Program-made: the position numbers and the translations under genes
Notes under the pieces: generated by a model
Databases searched by the model: none
What the model was told of the DNA's origin: nothing
Seen by the model: only the letters and a program-made list of their open reading frames with translations
Shown here: one piece after another, positions 1 to 6,477 of the stretch
How the letters are laid out: each line of letters begins with the position of its first letter
Position numbering within the stretch: position 1 is the stretch's first letter
Assembly: GCA_030044485.1 (NCBI GenBank)
Contig: JASHVQ010000081.1
Span: 1 to 11,616 of the forward strand
Direction of reading: 5' to 3'
From: Methylovirgula sp.
GTDB lineage: Bacteria; Pseudomonadota; Alphaproteobacteria; Rhizobiales; Beijerinckiaceae
Length of the DNA: 11,616 nt

Positions 1-1200
1 GGCCCCGCCTCGCCCTACCAAAACGCGGAAAATATCGCTTATTCGCGCGAGCACAATTTTCGCCACTGGAACATCATGATCGAGGGCCGTTTTGACGCGG
101 ACTACGAGCGATCCGTCGAAGCCCTTCACAAGATGCGCGGCCGCCTGAGCTTCGAGCCGCGCTGGTGCACCAGCGGCTACAACTTCGTCATTTCCCGCGT
201 GGTCGAGGGCATAGCGCTTCACCTGCCGATGAAGCCCTTCGAATTCGGCATGCGGCAGCGCTGTGCCAAACTCCAGTCCGCCTATATGCGCGTCGCCATG
301 CTCGACATGGCCTATGTGGTCGACGTCTACATGCACGCGACGCTCGGCGAACGGCAGAATGTGCTGACCCATCTGGCCGAATCCTTCGAAAGCGCGGTGG
401 GCGGAATTGCCGGCAGCGTGGCCTCCGCCGCCGAACGGCTTCGCAAAACCGCCGATGCTTTGACCTATTCGGCCGAGTCGACCAATCTTCAATCCATGGC
501 CGCGGCCACCGCCTCCAAGGAGGCGGCCGCCAATGTTCAGGCGGTGGCCACCGCCACCGAACATCTCTCTCACGCCATCGGGCAGATCAGCGGCCAAGTC
601 CACGAATCGAATCAGATCGCCGGGCGCGCCGCGGGCGAAGCCGACCGCACGCAGGCGGCGATCCGCAGTCTCACGGAAGCTGCCGACCGCATCGGCGGAA
701 TCATCGATCTCATCCGCAACATCGCCGGCCAGACCAACATGCTGGCGCTCAATGCCACGATCGAGGCGGCGCGCGCCGGCGAGGCAGGCCGCGGTTTCGC
801 GATCGTCGCCCAGGAAGTAAAAGCGCTGGCCCACGCGACCGCCAAGGCGACGGCGGAAATCGGCGCGCATGTCGACGGCATCCAGGAGGCCACGCAGCAT
901 GTCGCTTCGTTCATCACCTCGGTCGCCAAGTCGACGCAGCAGGTGAGCGCCATCGCGATTGCCGCCGAAACCGCGGTCGCCGAGCAGGACGCGGCGACGC
1001 AGGAGATCACTCGGCGCGTCCAGGAAGCCTCGCGCGGCACGCACGAGGTGACATCGAACATCGTCGGCGTGACCGAAGCGGCCGGAAATTCGAGCGCCGC
1101 CGCCAAGGAATTGCTGAAGTCGGCGACCGACCTCACCCGCCAGTCCGAAGTTCTCACCAAGCAGGTAGAAGATTTCCTGCGCACCGTCCGCGCCGCCTGA
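1..1200 (+). CDS. Globin-coupled sensor methyl-accepting chemotaxis protein (5'-truncated by window edge)
   Basis: This is a soluble chemoreceptor with an N-terminal protoglobin sensor and a C-terminal signalling domain that should contact CheW/CheA. The frame is open from base 1, so the true start is upstream; the first internal ATG is at 76. Codons 1 to about 110 carry protoglobin signatures (HW, then GRFDADY, then FEPRW and SGY). From about codon 125 the protein is Ala-rich, heptad-like coiled coil. The conserved MCP hairpin tip ([19 protein letters not shown], then [15 protein letters not shown]) lies near codons 243-275. I see no membrane segment, no HAMP domain and no C-terminal CheR-binding pentapeptide; it ends DFLRTVRAA. 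Oddity: aligning without gaps to the remembered family motif H-x-R-[IL]-G-L-x-P puts Arg (codon 136-138) at the proximal heme His, with a His three residues earlier (127-129). Ligand is therefore uncertain. The MCP assignment is firm and the globin assignment strong. Confidence 0.9.
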   Translation, partial: GPASPYQNAENIAYSREHNFRHWNIMIEGRFDADYERSVEALHKMRGRLSFEPRWCTSGYNFVISRVVEGIALHLPMKPFEFGMRQRCAKLQSAYMRVAMLDMAYVVDVYMHATLGERQNVLTHLAESFESAVGGIAGSVASAAERLRKTADALTYSAESTNLQSMAAATASKEAAANVQAVATATEHLSHAIGQISGQVHESNQIAGRAAGEADRTQAAIRSLTEAADRIGGIIDLIRNIAGQTNMLALNATIEAARAGEAGRGFAIVAQEVKALAHATAKATAEIGAHVDGIQEATQHVASFITSVAKSTQQVSAIAIAAETAVAEQDAATQEITRRVQEASRGTHEVTSNIVGVTEAAGNSSAAAKELLKSATDLTRQSEVLTKQVEDFLRTVRAA

Positions 1201-1223
1201 ACCAGTCCGCCGCGGCAATGAAA

Positions 1224-1252
1224 TTGACCTCGCGCGTCCGCATGCCTATGTC
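1224..1252 (+). promoter_or_regulatory. Candidate sigma-70-type promoter for def-fmt-truA
   Basis: TTGACC (1224-1229, 5 of 6 to the -35 consensus) is followed after a 17-nt spacer by TATGTC (1247-1252, 3 of 6 to the -10 consensus). It sits in the 77-nt gap after the chemoreceptor stop and would start transcription about 20 nt before the def ATG. The spacing and the -35 are good, the -10 is weak, and it was found by eye only. Confidence 0.4.
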
Positions 1253-1277
1253 ATAGAGCCAATCGACCCGAGCGCCC

Positions 1278-1844
1278 ATGGCCGTAAAGCCGATCATCAC
1301 TCTGCCGGACAAAAGGTTGCGCCAGCGCGCCGCGCCCGTGGCGCGCGTCGACGACGAGGTTCGCGCGCTGATGGACGATCTTCTCGAGACCATGTATGCG
1401 GCGCCCGGCATCGGGCTTGCAGCCACGCAGGTTGCCGTGCCGAAGCGCGTCATGGTGCTCGATATCGCCAAGCGCGAGGACGAGGCGGCAAGCCCCGATC
1501 CCATGGCCTTCGCCAACCCGGAAATCGTCTGGGCCTCGCAGGAGACCTCGATCCGCCAGGAAGGCTGCTTGTCGATCCCGGAGTTCTTCGAGGACGTGGT
1601 GCGCCCGGCGCGCGTGCGCGTCTCCTATCTCGATCGCGACGGCAAGCGCCAAGAGCTCGAAGCCGATGGGATTCTGGCGCGCTGCCTGCAGCACGAGATC
1701 GACCATCTCGACGGCGTTCTTTTCATCGACCATATTTCCCGCCTGAAGCGCGATCGGATCGTCAAGAAATTCGGCAAGGCGGCGAAACGCGACATCGAGG
1801 AGCGCAAGCCGCCTCGGCGCACGGCCGAAGCCGAGAGCGCCTGA
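1278..1844 (+). CDS. def: Peptide deformylase
   Basis: This cytoplasmic metalloenzyme removes the N-formyl group from the initiator methionine of new proteins. All three family motifs are intact in the 188-residue product: motif 1 GIGLAATQ (residues 44-51), motif 2 EGCLS (95-99, Cys97 as metal ligand) and motif 3 QHEIDHLDG (138-146, His139 and His143 as metal ligands, Glu140 as catalytic base). EGCLS and the length fit the bacterial type I enzymes. The tail after about residue 165 is charged (KRDIEERKPPRR) and probably flexible. The start ATG at 1278 gives the usual N-terminus, with PIITLPDKRLR close behind it; the ribosome-binding site is weak (GAGCG a few bases upstream). It is the first gene of a def-fmt-truA unit, next to the enzyme that adds the formyl group it removes. 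Confidence 0.97.
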   Translation: MAVKPIITLPDKRLRQRAAPVARVDDEVRALMDDLLETMYAAPGIGLAATQVAVPKRVMVLDIAKREDEAASPDPMAFANPEIVWASQETSIRQEGCLSIPEFFEDVVRPARVRVSYLDRDGKRQELEADGILARCLQHEIDHLDGVLFIDHISRLKRDRIVKKFGKAAKRDIEERKPPRRTAEAESA

Positions 1845-1860
1845 TCTTCAAACCGCTGTC

Positions 1861-1867
1861 AAAGGAC
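1861..1867 (+). promoter_or_regulatory. Ribosome-binding site deciding the fmt GTG start
   Basis: AAAGGAC lies 7 nt before the GTG at 1875. This supports the GTG start over another GTG at 1870, which is out of frame with the formyltransferase. Confidence 0.6.
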
Positions 1868-1874
1868 GGGTGCG

Positions 1875-2810
1875 GTGCGCATCATCTTCATGGGCACGCC
1901 CGAATTCGCCGTGCCGACGCTCGACGCGCTCGTGCACGCAGGTCATGAGGTTGGCGCCGTCTATACGCGTGCGCCGCGACCCGCGGGACGTGGTCTCGAC
2001 ATTCTGCCCTCCCCGGCGCATCTGGCCGCCGAACGTTTGCGGCTTCCCGTCGAGACGCCGTCGAGCCTTAAATCGCCGCAAGCCGCCGCGGCTTTCGCAA
2101 GATACGGCGCCGATGTCGCCGTGGTCGTCGCCTATGGGCTCATCCTGCCAAAAGCCGTTCTTGACGCGCCGCGGCGCGGCTGCCTCAATCTGCATGCTTC
2201 GCTTCTGCCGCGTTGGCGCGGCGCCGCGCCGATCGAGCGCGCCATCATGGCCGGCGATCGGCAGACGGGCATTGCGGTGATGCGCATGGAAGAAGGTCTC
2301 GATACCGGCCCGGTGGCACTCGAACAGCGCGTCGCGATCGGCCCCGAGGTAACCGCCGGCGAGCTTCGCGAAGAGCTTTCGCGGCGCGGCGCCGATCTCA
2401 TGGTCGGCGCGCTCGCGGCTTTGGCCAAGAACGCGCTCGCCTTCACGCCGCAAGCGGAAAAGGGCGCAAGCTACGCGCCGAAGATCGGCAAGGGGGAGAC
2501 GCGCATCGATTGGTCGAAGAGCGCGCGCGAGATTCATAATCTCGTGCGCGCGCTCTCGCCTTCGCCGGGCGCGGTCTTCGAGGCCGATTTCGGCAAAGGG
2601 CTCGAACGCGTCAAGGTGCTGCGCAGCCGGCCGGTCGCGCAAAGCGGCAAGCCAGGCCTCGTTCTCGACGCGCGGCCCACTGTTGCCTGCGGGAGCGGGG
2701 CGCTGCAGCTCGTCGAAGTCCAGCGCGCCGGCAAGGCGCCGATGCCCGCCGAAGAATTTTTGCGCGGCGCGCGGCTGCCCGCCGGAACCTTGCTCGGCGT
2801 CGCAAGCTGA
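1875..2810 (+). CDS. fmt: Methionyl-tRNA formyltransferase
   Basis: The enzyme transfers a formyl group from 10-formyltetrahydrofolate to Met-tRNA(fMet), making the bacterial initiator tRNA. The 311-residue product begins at GTG with the family's typical [14 protein letters not shown]. The N-terminal Rossmann-like catalytic domain (about 1-190) carries [18 protein letters not shown] (residues 103-120), with Asn105 and His107, and Asp143 in EEGLDTGPV; these match the catalytic Asn-His-Asp triad of the family. The C-terminal tRNA-binding domain (about 205-305) includes [20 protein letters not shown] and a typical C-terminal end (LPAGTLLGV). It lies 30 nt after def and its TGA shares one base with the truA ATG, so translational coupling with truA is likely. 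Nothing is missing. Confidence 0.97.
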   Translation: MRIIFMGTPEFAVPTLDALVHAGHEVGAVYTRAPRPAGRGLDILPSPAHLAAERLRLPVETPSSLKSPQAAAAFARYGADVAVVVAYGLILPKAVLDAPRRGCLNLHASLLPRWRGAAPIERAIMAGDRQTGIAVMRMEEGLDTGPVALEQRVAIGPEVTAGELREELSRRGADLMVGALAALAKNALAFTPQAEKGASYAPKIGKGETRIDWSKSAREIHNLVRALSPSPGAVFEADFGKGLERVKVLRSRPVAQSGKPGLVLDARPTVACGSGALQLVEVQRAGKAPMPAEEFLRGARLPAGTLLGVAS

Positions 2811-3580
2811 TGCCCCGCTACAAGCTCAGCATCGAATATGACGGCACGGATTTCGTCGGCTGGCAAAGGCAGGCGAATGGCGCTTCGATCCAGGAGGCGG
2901 TCGAGGCCGCAATCGCCTCGACCTGCGGTATCGAGGCGGCGATTCGCGGCGCGGGGCGCACCGACGCGGGCGTGCATGCGCTCGGACAGGTGGCGCATGT
3001 CGATCTCGATCGCGATTGGAACGGCGGCGTTTTGCGCGATGCGCTCAACGCGCATCTGCGGCCGCGGCGCATCGCGATTCTGCGCGCCGAGCCGGTTGCC
3101 GACGATTTCGACGCGCGATTCTCCGCCGTGCAGCGCCATTATCTCTACCGGATCGTCAACCGGCGCGCGCCCCTGACGGTCGAGGCGGGACGCGCTTGGC
3201 TCGTCAAGCGCCGGCTCGATGCCGGCGGCATGCATGATGCCGCGCAAATTCTCGTCGGCCGCCACGATTTCTCGACGTTTCGCGACGCCGAATGCCAGGC
3301 CGCCTGCCCGGTCCGCACGCTCGACCGTCTCGACGTGGCAAGAAATGACGAGCTGATCGAGGTTCATGCAAGCGCCCGCTCCTTCCTGCACCATCAGGTA
3401 CGGTCCATGGTCGGCTCGCTCGAACAGGTGGGCGCCGGCAAGTGGACGAGGGCGGATTTGGAGGCGGCGCTCGAGGCGCGCGACCGGGCGCGCTGCGGGG
3501 TCGTGGCGCCCGCCGCCGGCCTTTACCTCGTTGGGGTCGATTACGGGAAAGGGGAGGAAAGCGCGCCCTGTGACAAATGA
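2810..3580 (+). CDS. truA: tRNA pseudouridine(38-40) synthase
   Basis: This enzyme isomerises uridines 38-40 in the anticodon arm of many tRNAs to pseudouridine. The 256-residue product has the TruA start ([19 protein letters not shown]), the catalytic [15 protein letters not shown] stretch with nucleophile Asp52, the conserved RHYLYRI around residues 109-115, [10 protein letters not shown] at 150-159, [14 protein letters not shown] at 191-204, and the closing [13 protein letters not shown]. The length is normal. Its ATG overlaps the fmt stop in a TGATG arrangement, so it is probably translated by re-initiation from the same mRNA. It is the last gene of the unit; hairpins follow directly at its stop codon. 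Confidence 0.97.
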   Translation: MPRYKLSIEYDGTDFVGWQRQANGASIQEAVEAAIASTCGIEAAIRGAGRTDAGVHALGQVAHVDLDRDWNGGVLRDALNAHLRPRRIAILRAEPVADDFDARFSAVQRHYLYRIVNRRAPLTVEAGRAWLVKRRLDAGGMHDAAQILVGRHDFSTFRDAECQAACPVRTLDRLDVARNDELIEVHASARSFLHHQVRSMVGSLEQVGAGKWTRADLEAALEARDRARCGVVAPAAGLYLVGVDYGKGEESAPCDK

Positions 3581-3623
3581 GCCAGACCGGCTCAAATCTC
3601 CCCTATTGGCCGAAAATTCGGTT
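3578..3623 (+). terminator. Two small hairpins after truA, possible terminator
   Basis: Hairpin one is TGAGCC / GGCTCA (3578-3583 and 3589-3594) with loop AGACC; it includes the truA stop codon. Hairpin two is CCGAA / TTCGG (3610-3614 and 3617-3621), extendable by two G-U pairs to 3608-3623, followed by CATTTCC. Neither has a clean T-run, so this is a weak terminator candidate. The position between the truA unit and a candidate rpoN promoter fits a transcript boundary. Confidence 0.35.
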
Positions 3624-3642
3624 CATTTCCGCACGAAATGAC

Positions 3643-3670
3643 GCGACAAGAGCTCCGGCCGTGCTATAAA
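3643..3670 (+). promoter_or_regulatory. Candidate promoter for rpoN
   Basis: GCGACA (3643-3648, 4 of 6 to TTGACA) and TATAAA (3665-3670, 5 of 6 to TATAAT) are separated by 16 nt. The predicted start of transcription, near 3677, would leave a leader of about 57 nt before the rpoN ATG at 3734. If real, it excludes the upstream in-frame ATG at 3638 as the translation start. Confidence 0.4.
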
Positions 3671-3733
3671 GCCAGTACAAGCAAGAAACGGGCCGCGCCT
3701 CGGCACGGCACAGTTTGGGTCGTAGTCGGTGTA

Positions 3734-5278
3734 ATGGCGCTCACCACCAAGCTTCTCCTGCGCCAGGGCCAGGCCCTGGTCATGACGCCGCAGCTTCTGC
3801 AGGCGATCAAGCTTCTCCAATTTTCAAATGTGGAACTTGCCGCCTTCGTTCAGGAGGAGCTCGAGCGCAACCCCCTCCTCGAACGCGCCGAAGATCTTCC
3901 CGACAACGAAGACCCCGTCCCCGACGCCAATCTCGACGCCCCGCCGGCGGACGGCGATTTCAACGACGCGGCCGAGGCCGAATGGAGTTCGGATAGTTTC
4001 GCCACCGATTCGACCACGCTTGCCGCCAGTCTCGGCACGGAAGTCTCGAATGCCTTCGAAGACGACCGCCCCCCGACGCCGGGCGAGCGACAAGAATTCG
4101 CCGAAGGCGCCGGGCTTTCGACAAATTCATGGTCGGGATCGCCCGCCCCGGCCATCGACACCGAACAGGCCAATCTGGAAGCTTATGTCGCCGCCGAGAC
4201 CAGTCTTAGAGAGCATCTCGTCGCGCAGTTGCGTCTGGCAAGCGCCGATCCGATCGATCGGCTGATCGGCCAAAGCCTGATCGATTCAATCGACGAAGCC
4301 GGATATTTCACCGATACCACCGCCGAAGTCGCGGCGCGGCTCGGCGCCGCGGTCGAAAGAACCGAAAAAGTCCTGGCACTCATCCAGAGCTTCGAGCCTT
4401 CGGGCGTCGGCGCACGCAATCTCGCCGAATGTATCGCCATCCAATTGCGCGAAAAGGACCGGTTCGATCCGGCCATGCAGAGCCTGGTGGCGCATCTCGA
4501 TCTCGTCGCCAAGCGCGATTACGTGAAGCTGCGTAAACTCTGCAACGTGGGCGCCGACGATGTGGCCGAAATGATCGCCGAAATCCGCCGGCTCGATCCG
4601 AAGCCGGGGCGCGCCTTCGGCGGCGCCCCCGTGCAGCCGGTCGTCGCCGACGTCACCGTCCATCCGCTCCCCGACGGCTCCTGGCATGTCGAGCTGAATG
4701 CCGAAGTTTTGCCGCGTCTCCTCGTCAACCAGGTCTATGCGACGCGGGTCGGCCGCGCCAAAGCCAATGACGTCGATAAATCCTTCCTGTCGAATTGCCT
4801 GCAGAGCGCCAATTGGCTCACCAAGAGCCTCGAACAGCGGGCGCGCACCATTCTGAAAGTCTCGAGCGAAATCGTCCGCCAGCAAGATGCCTTCTTCGCG
4901 CACGGCGTCGAATATCTGAAGCCGCTCAACCTGAAGACCATCGCCGACGCCATCGGCATGCATGAATCGACAGTCTCGCGCGTCACCTCGAACAAATATA
5001 TCGCCACGCCGCGCGGTCTCTTCGAGCTCAAATATTTCTTTACCGCCTCGATTGCCTCGCACAACGGCGGCAGCGCGCATTCGGCGGAAGCCGTGCGCTT
5101 CCGCATCAAGCAGATGATCGATCGCGAGAGCGCCGACGACGTTCTTTCGGACGATGCGATCGTCGAGCGGTTGAAGTCCTCGAATGTCGATATTGCGCGG
5201 CGCACGGTCGCCAAATATCGAGAGAGCCTGCGAATCCCTTCATCCGTCGAGCGCCGCCGCCTGAAAGCGCTGCATTGA
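3734..5278 (+). CDS. rpoN: RNA polymerase sigma-54 factor
   Basis: Sigma-54 directs RNA polymerase to -24/-12 promoters and needs AAA+ enhancer-binding activators; it typically controls nitrogen assimilation and related functions. With the start at 3734 the protein has 514 residues. Region I is clear at the N-terminus (LLLRQGQALVMTPQLLQAIK, then LLQFSNVEL and ERNPLLE, residues about 6-58). Region II (about 60-150) is acidic and low in complexity. The core-binding domain follows (IDEAGYF, SFEPSGVGARNLAECI). The helix-turn-helix lies near LKTIADAIGMHESTVSRVTSNK, and the C-terminal RpoN box is ARRTVAKYR (residues 488-496). The frame stays open 32 codons upstream to ATG 3638, but that stretch is unlike the family, and MALTTKLLLRQ matches the usual beginning. 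It heads the rpoN-hpf-ptsN cluster. The protein is intact. Confidence 0.97.
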   Translation: MALTTKLLLRQGQALVMTPQLLQAIKLLQFSNVELAAFVQEELERNPLLERAEDLPDNEDPVPDANLDAPPADGDFNDAAEAEWSSDSFATDSTTLAASLGTEVSNAFEDDRPPTPGERQEFAEGAGLSTNSWSGSPAPAIDTEQANLEAYVAAETSLREHLVAQLRLASADPIDRLIGQSLIDSIDEAGYFTDTTAEVAARLGAAVERTEKVLALIQSFEPSGVGARNLAECIAIQLREKDRFDPAMQSLVAHLDLVAKRDYVKLRKLCNVGADDVAEMIAEIRRLDPKPGRAFGGAPVQPVVADVTVHPLPDGSWHVELNAEVLPRLLVNQVYATRVGRAKANDVDKSFLSNCLQSANWLTKSLEQRARTILKVSSEIVRQQDAFFAHGVEYLKPLNLKTIADAIGMHESTVSRVTSNKYIATPRGLFELKYFFTASIASHNGGSAHSAEAVRFRIKQMIDRESADDVLSDDAIVERLKSSNVDIARRTVAKYRESLRIPSSVERRRLKALH

Positions 5279-5280
5279 GA

Positions 5281-5294
5281 CGCGAGAAATCGCG
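5281..5294 (+). terminator. GAAA-tetraloop hairpin just after rpoN
   Basis: CGCGA (5281-5285) pairs perfectly with TCGCG (5290-5294) around a GAAA loop, two bases after the rpoN stop. GNRA loops are unusually stable. The downstream GCCTGGTCTTTAATTCTT is only moderately T-rich. It could be an attenuator, a terminator or a 3'-end stabiliser. The 5-bp stem is short. Confidence 0.3.
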
Positions 5295-5406
5295 GCCTGG
5301 TCTTTAATTCTTCCACAAAATCCCGAAATGGCGTGTGGCGCTTCAACTTGCCAAGCCGAGCCGAGCGCAAGCTGGTCCGTGCGGCTGCGATCGGCCTGTC
5401 AAGCCA

Positions 5407-5435
5407 TTGACTTCATGCTGCGACGCTCCTAACCC
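5407..5435 (+). promoter_or_regulatory. Candidate promoter for hpf (strong -35, weak -10)
   Basis: TTGACT (5407-5412, 5 of 6 to the -35 consensus) is followed 17 nt later by TAACCC (5430-5435), a poor -10. It lies in the 216-nt gap between rpoN and hpf, which otherwise has no credible gene. A separate hpf promoter would allow induction at growth arrest independent of rpoN, but the -10 is not convincing. Confidence 0.25.
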
Positions 5436-5440
5436 TTGCC

Positions 5441-5473
5441 GTCCGCTCGCGGAAGCGGATCGCCGGGGGGCGA
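5441..5473 (+). other. Two adjacent hairpins in the hpf leader
   Basis: TCCGCT (5442-5447) pairs with AGCGGA (5454-5459) around a 6-nt loop, with a possible extra G-U pair at 5441/5460. Directly after it, TCGCC (5460-5464) pairs with GGCGA (5469-5473) around GGGG. They end 11 nt before the hpf ribosome-binding site (GGAGAG, 5485-5490). A competing fold CCGC/GCGG (5443-5452) also exists. A regulatory role is only possible, not shown. Confidence 0.3.
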
Positions 5474-5494
5474 CGTCTTGGACTGGAGAGAGCC

Positions 5495-5809
5495 ATGACA
5501 TTGCGCGTCTCTGGGAAGAACATCGATATCGGCGAATCCTTGCGTACTTATGTCGGCGCGCGCCTCGATCAGGTCGTTACGAAATTTTCCGCAGAGCCGG
5601 CCGGCGGCCATGTCACAATCGGACGAGAGGGCTCCGGCTTTCGAACGGATTGCAGATTGCGTCTCGACTCGGGCCTGACATTGCAGGCCGAAGCCGCAGC
5701 CCAGGATGCCTACTCAAGCTTCGACAAGGTCGCCGAGCGAATCGAAAATCGCCTGCGGCGCTGCAAGCGACGGCTGAAGGACCGCTTCGCCGGACACCCG
5801 GCTCACTAA
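5495..5809 (+). CDS. hpf: Ribosome hibernation promoting factor, short form (HPF/RaiA family)
   Basis: Members bind the 30S subunit in the decoding region during slow growth and keep ribosomes inactive or dimerised; older annotations call the gene a sigma-54 modulation protein. The 104-residue product is one ribosome-binding domain: it opens MTLRVSGKNIDIGESLR, has GHVTIGREGSGFRTDCRLRL at about residues 38-57, and ends in a basic helix (RIENRLRRCKRRLKDRF). The start has a good ribosome-binding site (GGAGAG, 4 nt before ATG). From memory, alphaproteobacterial homologues with this N-terminus are usually long forms near 190-200 residues with a C-terminal dimerisation domain. Here a TAA follows the basic helix, and no such domain can be read downstream in any frame before ptsN. 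Position between rpoN and ptsN is the conserved one. Confidence 0.93.
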   Translation: MTLRVSGKNIDIGESLRTYVGARLDQVVTKFSAEPAGGHVTIGREGSGFRTDCRLRLDSGLTLQAEAAAQDAYSSFDKVAERIENRLRRCKRRLKDRFAGHPAH

Positions 5810-5920
5810 ATCATGTCCCTGTCATAATCCTTGGACAGACCGCTCATTCCCTCCCCGTTTTCCCCACGGCACACCATGGCTCACCCATCGAACCTTCGCA
5901 GGCTCCATGTTCCCGCCAAT

Positions 5921-6385
5921 ATGCGGCTCACCGATCTCATCGGCCCGGAAGCCGTCTTCCCGGCGCTGCGCGCCAATTCCAAGAAGCAGGTGCTGCAGGA
6001 AATGAGCGAGCGCGGCGCGCGCCTCTCGGGCCTCAAGCCGCGCGAGATTTTCGATGCGCTCTTGCAGCGCGAGCGGCTGGGGTCGACGGGCACCGGCGAC
6101 GGGGTCGCCATCCCTCATGCCAAGCTATTGAAATGCAATGACATTTTCGGCATATTCGCACGATTGGAAAAGCCCGTGGATTTTGCCGCGACCGACGCCG
6201 CGCCCGTCGATCTGGTTTTTCTGCTTGTCGCGCCGGAAACCGCCGGCGCCGATCATTTGAAGGCCTTGGCGCGGACGGCGCGCGTGCTGCGCGACCCGGC
6301 GATCGCCGCAAAACTGCGCGCCACGCATGATCCCGCGGCGCTCTATGCGCTGCTGACCCAGGAGCCGACGCCGCACGCAGCCTGA
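5921..6385 (+). CDS. ptsN: PTS IIA-like nitrogen regulatory protein (EIIA-Ntr)
   Basis: EIIA-Ntr is the terminal phosphate acceptor of the nitrogen phosphotransferase chain (PtsP, then NPr, then PtsN). It acts by protein contacts rather than sugar transport, linking nitrogen/carbon state to potassium handling and metabolism. From ATG 5921 the protein has 154 residues, the usual length, and begins MRLTDLIGPEAVFPAL as family members do. The phosphorylated His is His66 in GDGVAIPHAKL; QRERLGSTGTGDG precedes it, and the C-terminal half has the typical PVDLVFLLVAPE. Start choice is uncertain: in-frame ATG 5876 (169 residues) and TTG 5831 (184) also exist, and none has a good ribosome-binding site. 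It closes the rpoN-hpf-ptsN cluster; no NPr or kinase gene is nearby. Confidence 0.94.
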   Translation: MRLTDLIGPEAVFPALRANSKKQVLQEMSERGARLSGLKPREIFDALLQRERLGSTGTGDGVAIPHAKLLKCNDIFGIFARLEKPVDFAATDAAPVDLVFLLVAPETAGADHLKALARTARVLRDPAIAAKLRATHDPAALYALLTQEPTPHAA

Positions 6386-6477
6386 AGCTCGCATCTGCGA
6401 AGTGGCCCTGCGAACTCGGCGCGAATGCATCTTGCGTCCGGATTCCGCCTAAGCCGATCCTGTCCTAGACTGGGCGG

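Noticed and set aside
1870-2280. GTG at 1870 as an alternative start near fmt
   Set aside because: It opens a different frame with no similarity to formyltransferase; GTG 1875 gives the conserved [14 protein letters not shown] start.
2534-3595. Antisense open frame of 353 codons across the end of fmt and all of truA
   Set aside because: No family motif; both genes opposite are complete and conserved.
3700-3733. Possible sigma-54 (-24/-12) site before rpoN, suggesting autoregulation
   Set aside because: GGCACG resembles a -24 element, but no GC falls at the required 10-nt spacing downstream.
5478-5497. GG-N10-GC pattern just before the hpf ATG as a sigma-54 promoter
   Set aside because: The flanking bases do not match TGGCAC and TTGC, and transcription would start inside the gene. 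The purines are better explained as the ribosome-binding site.
5335-6141. + strand open frame of 268 codons running through hpf and into ptsN
   Set aside because: It is in a different frame from both conserved genes and shows no recognisable domain.
6389-6414. Small TCGCA/TGCGA inverted repeat and two CTGCGAA copies after ptsN
   Set aside because: Stem effectively 4 bp, no T-run, and a 7-bp repeat is within chance.
6443-6471. TTCCGC and TAGACT 17 nt apart before the acyl-CoA ligase as a promoter
   Set aside because: The -10 would end 6 nt before the ATG, giving an almost leaderless mRNA, and the -35 matches only 3 of 6.
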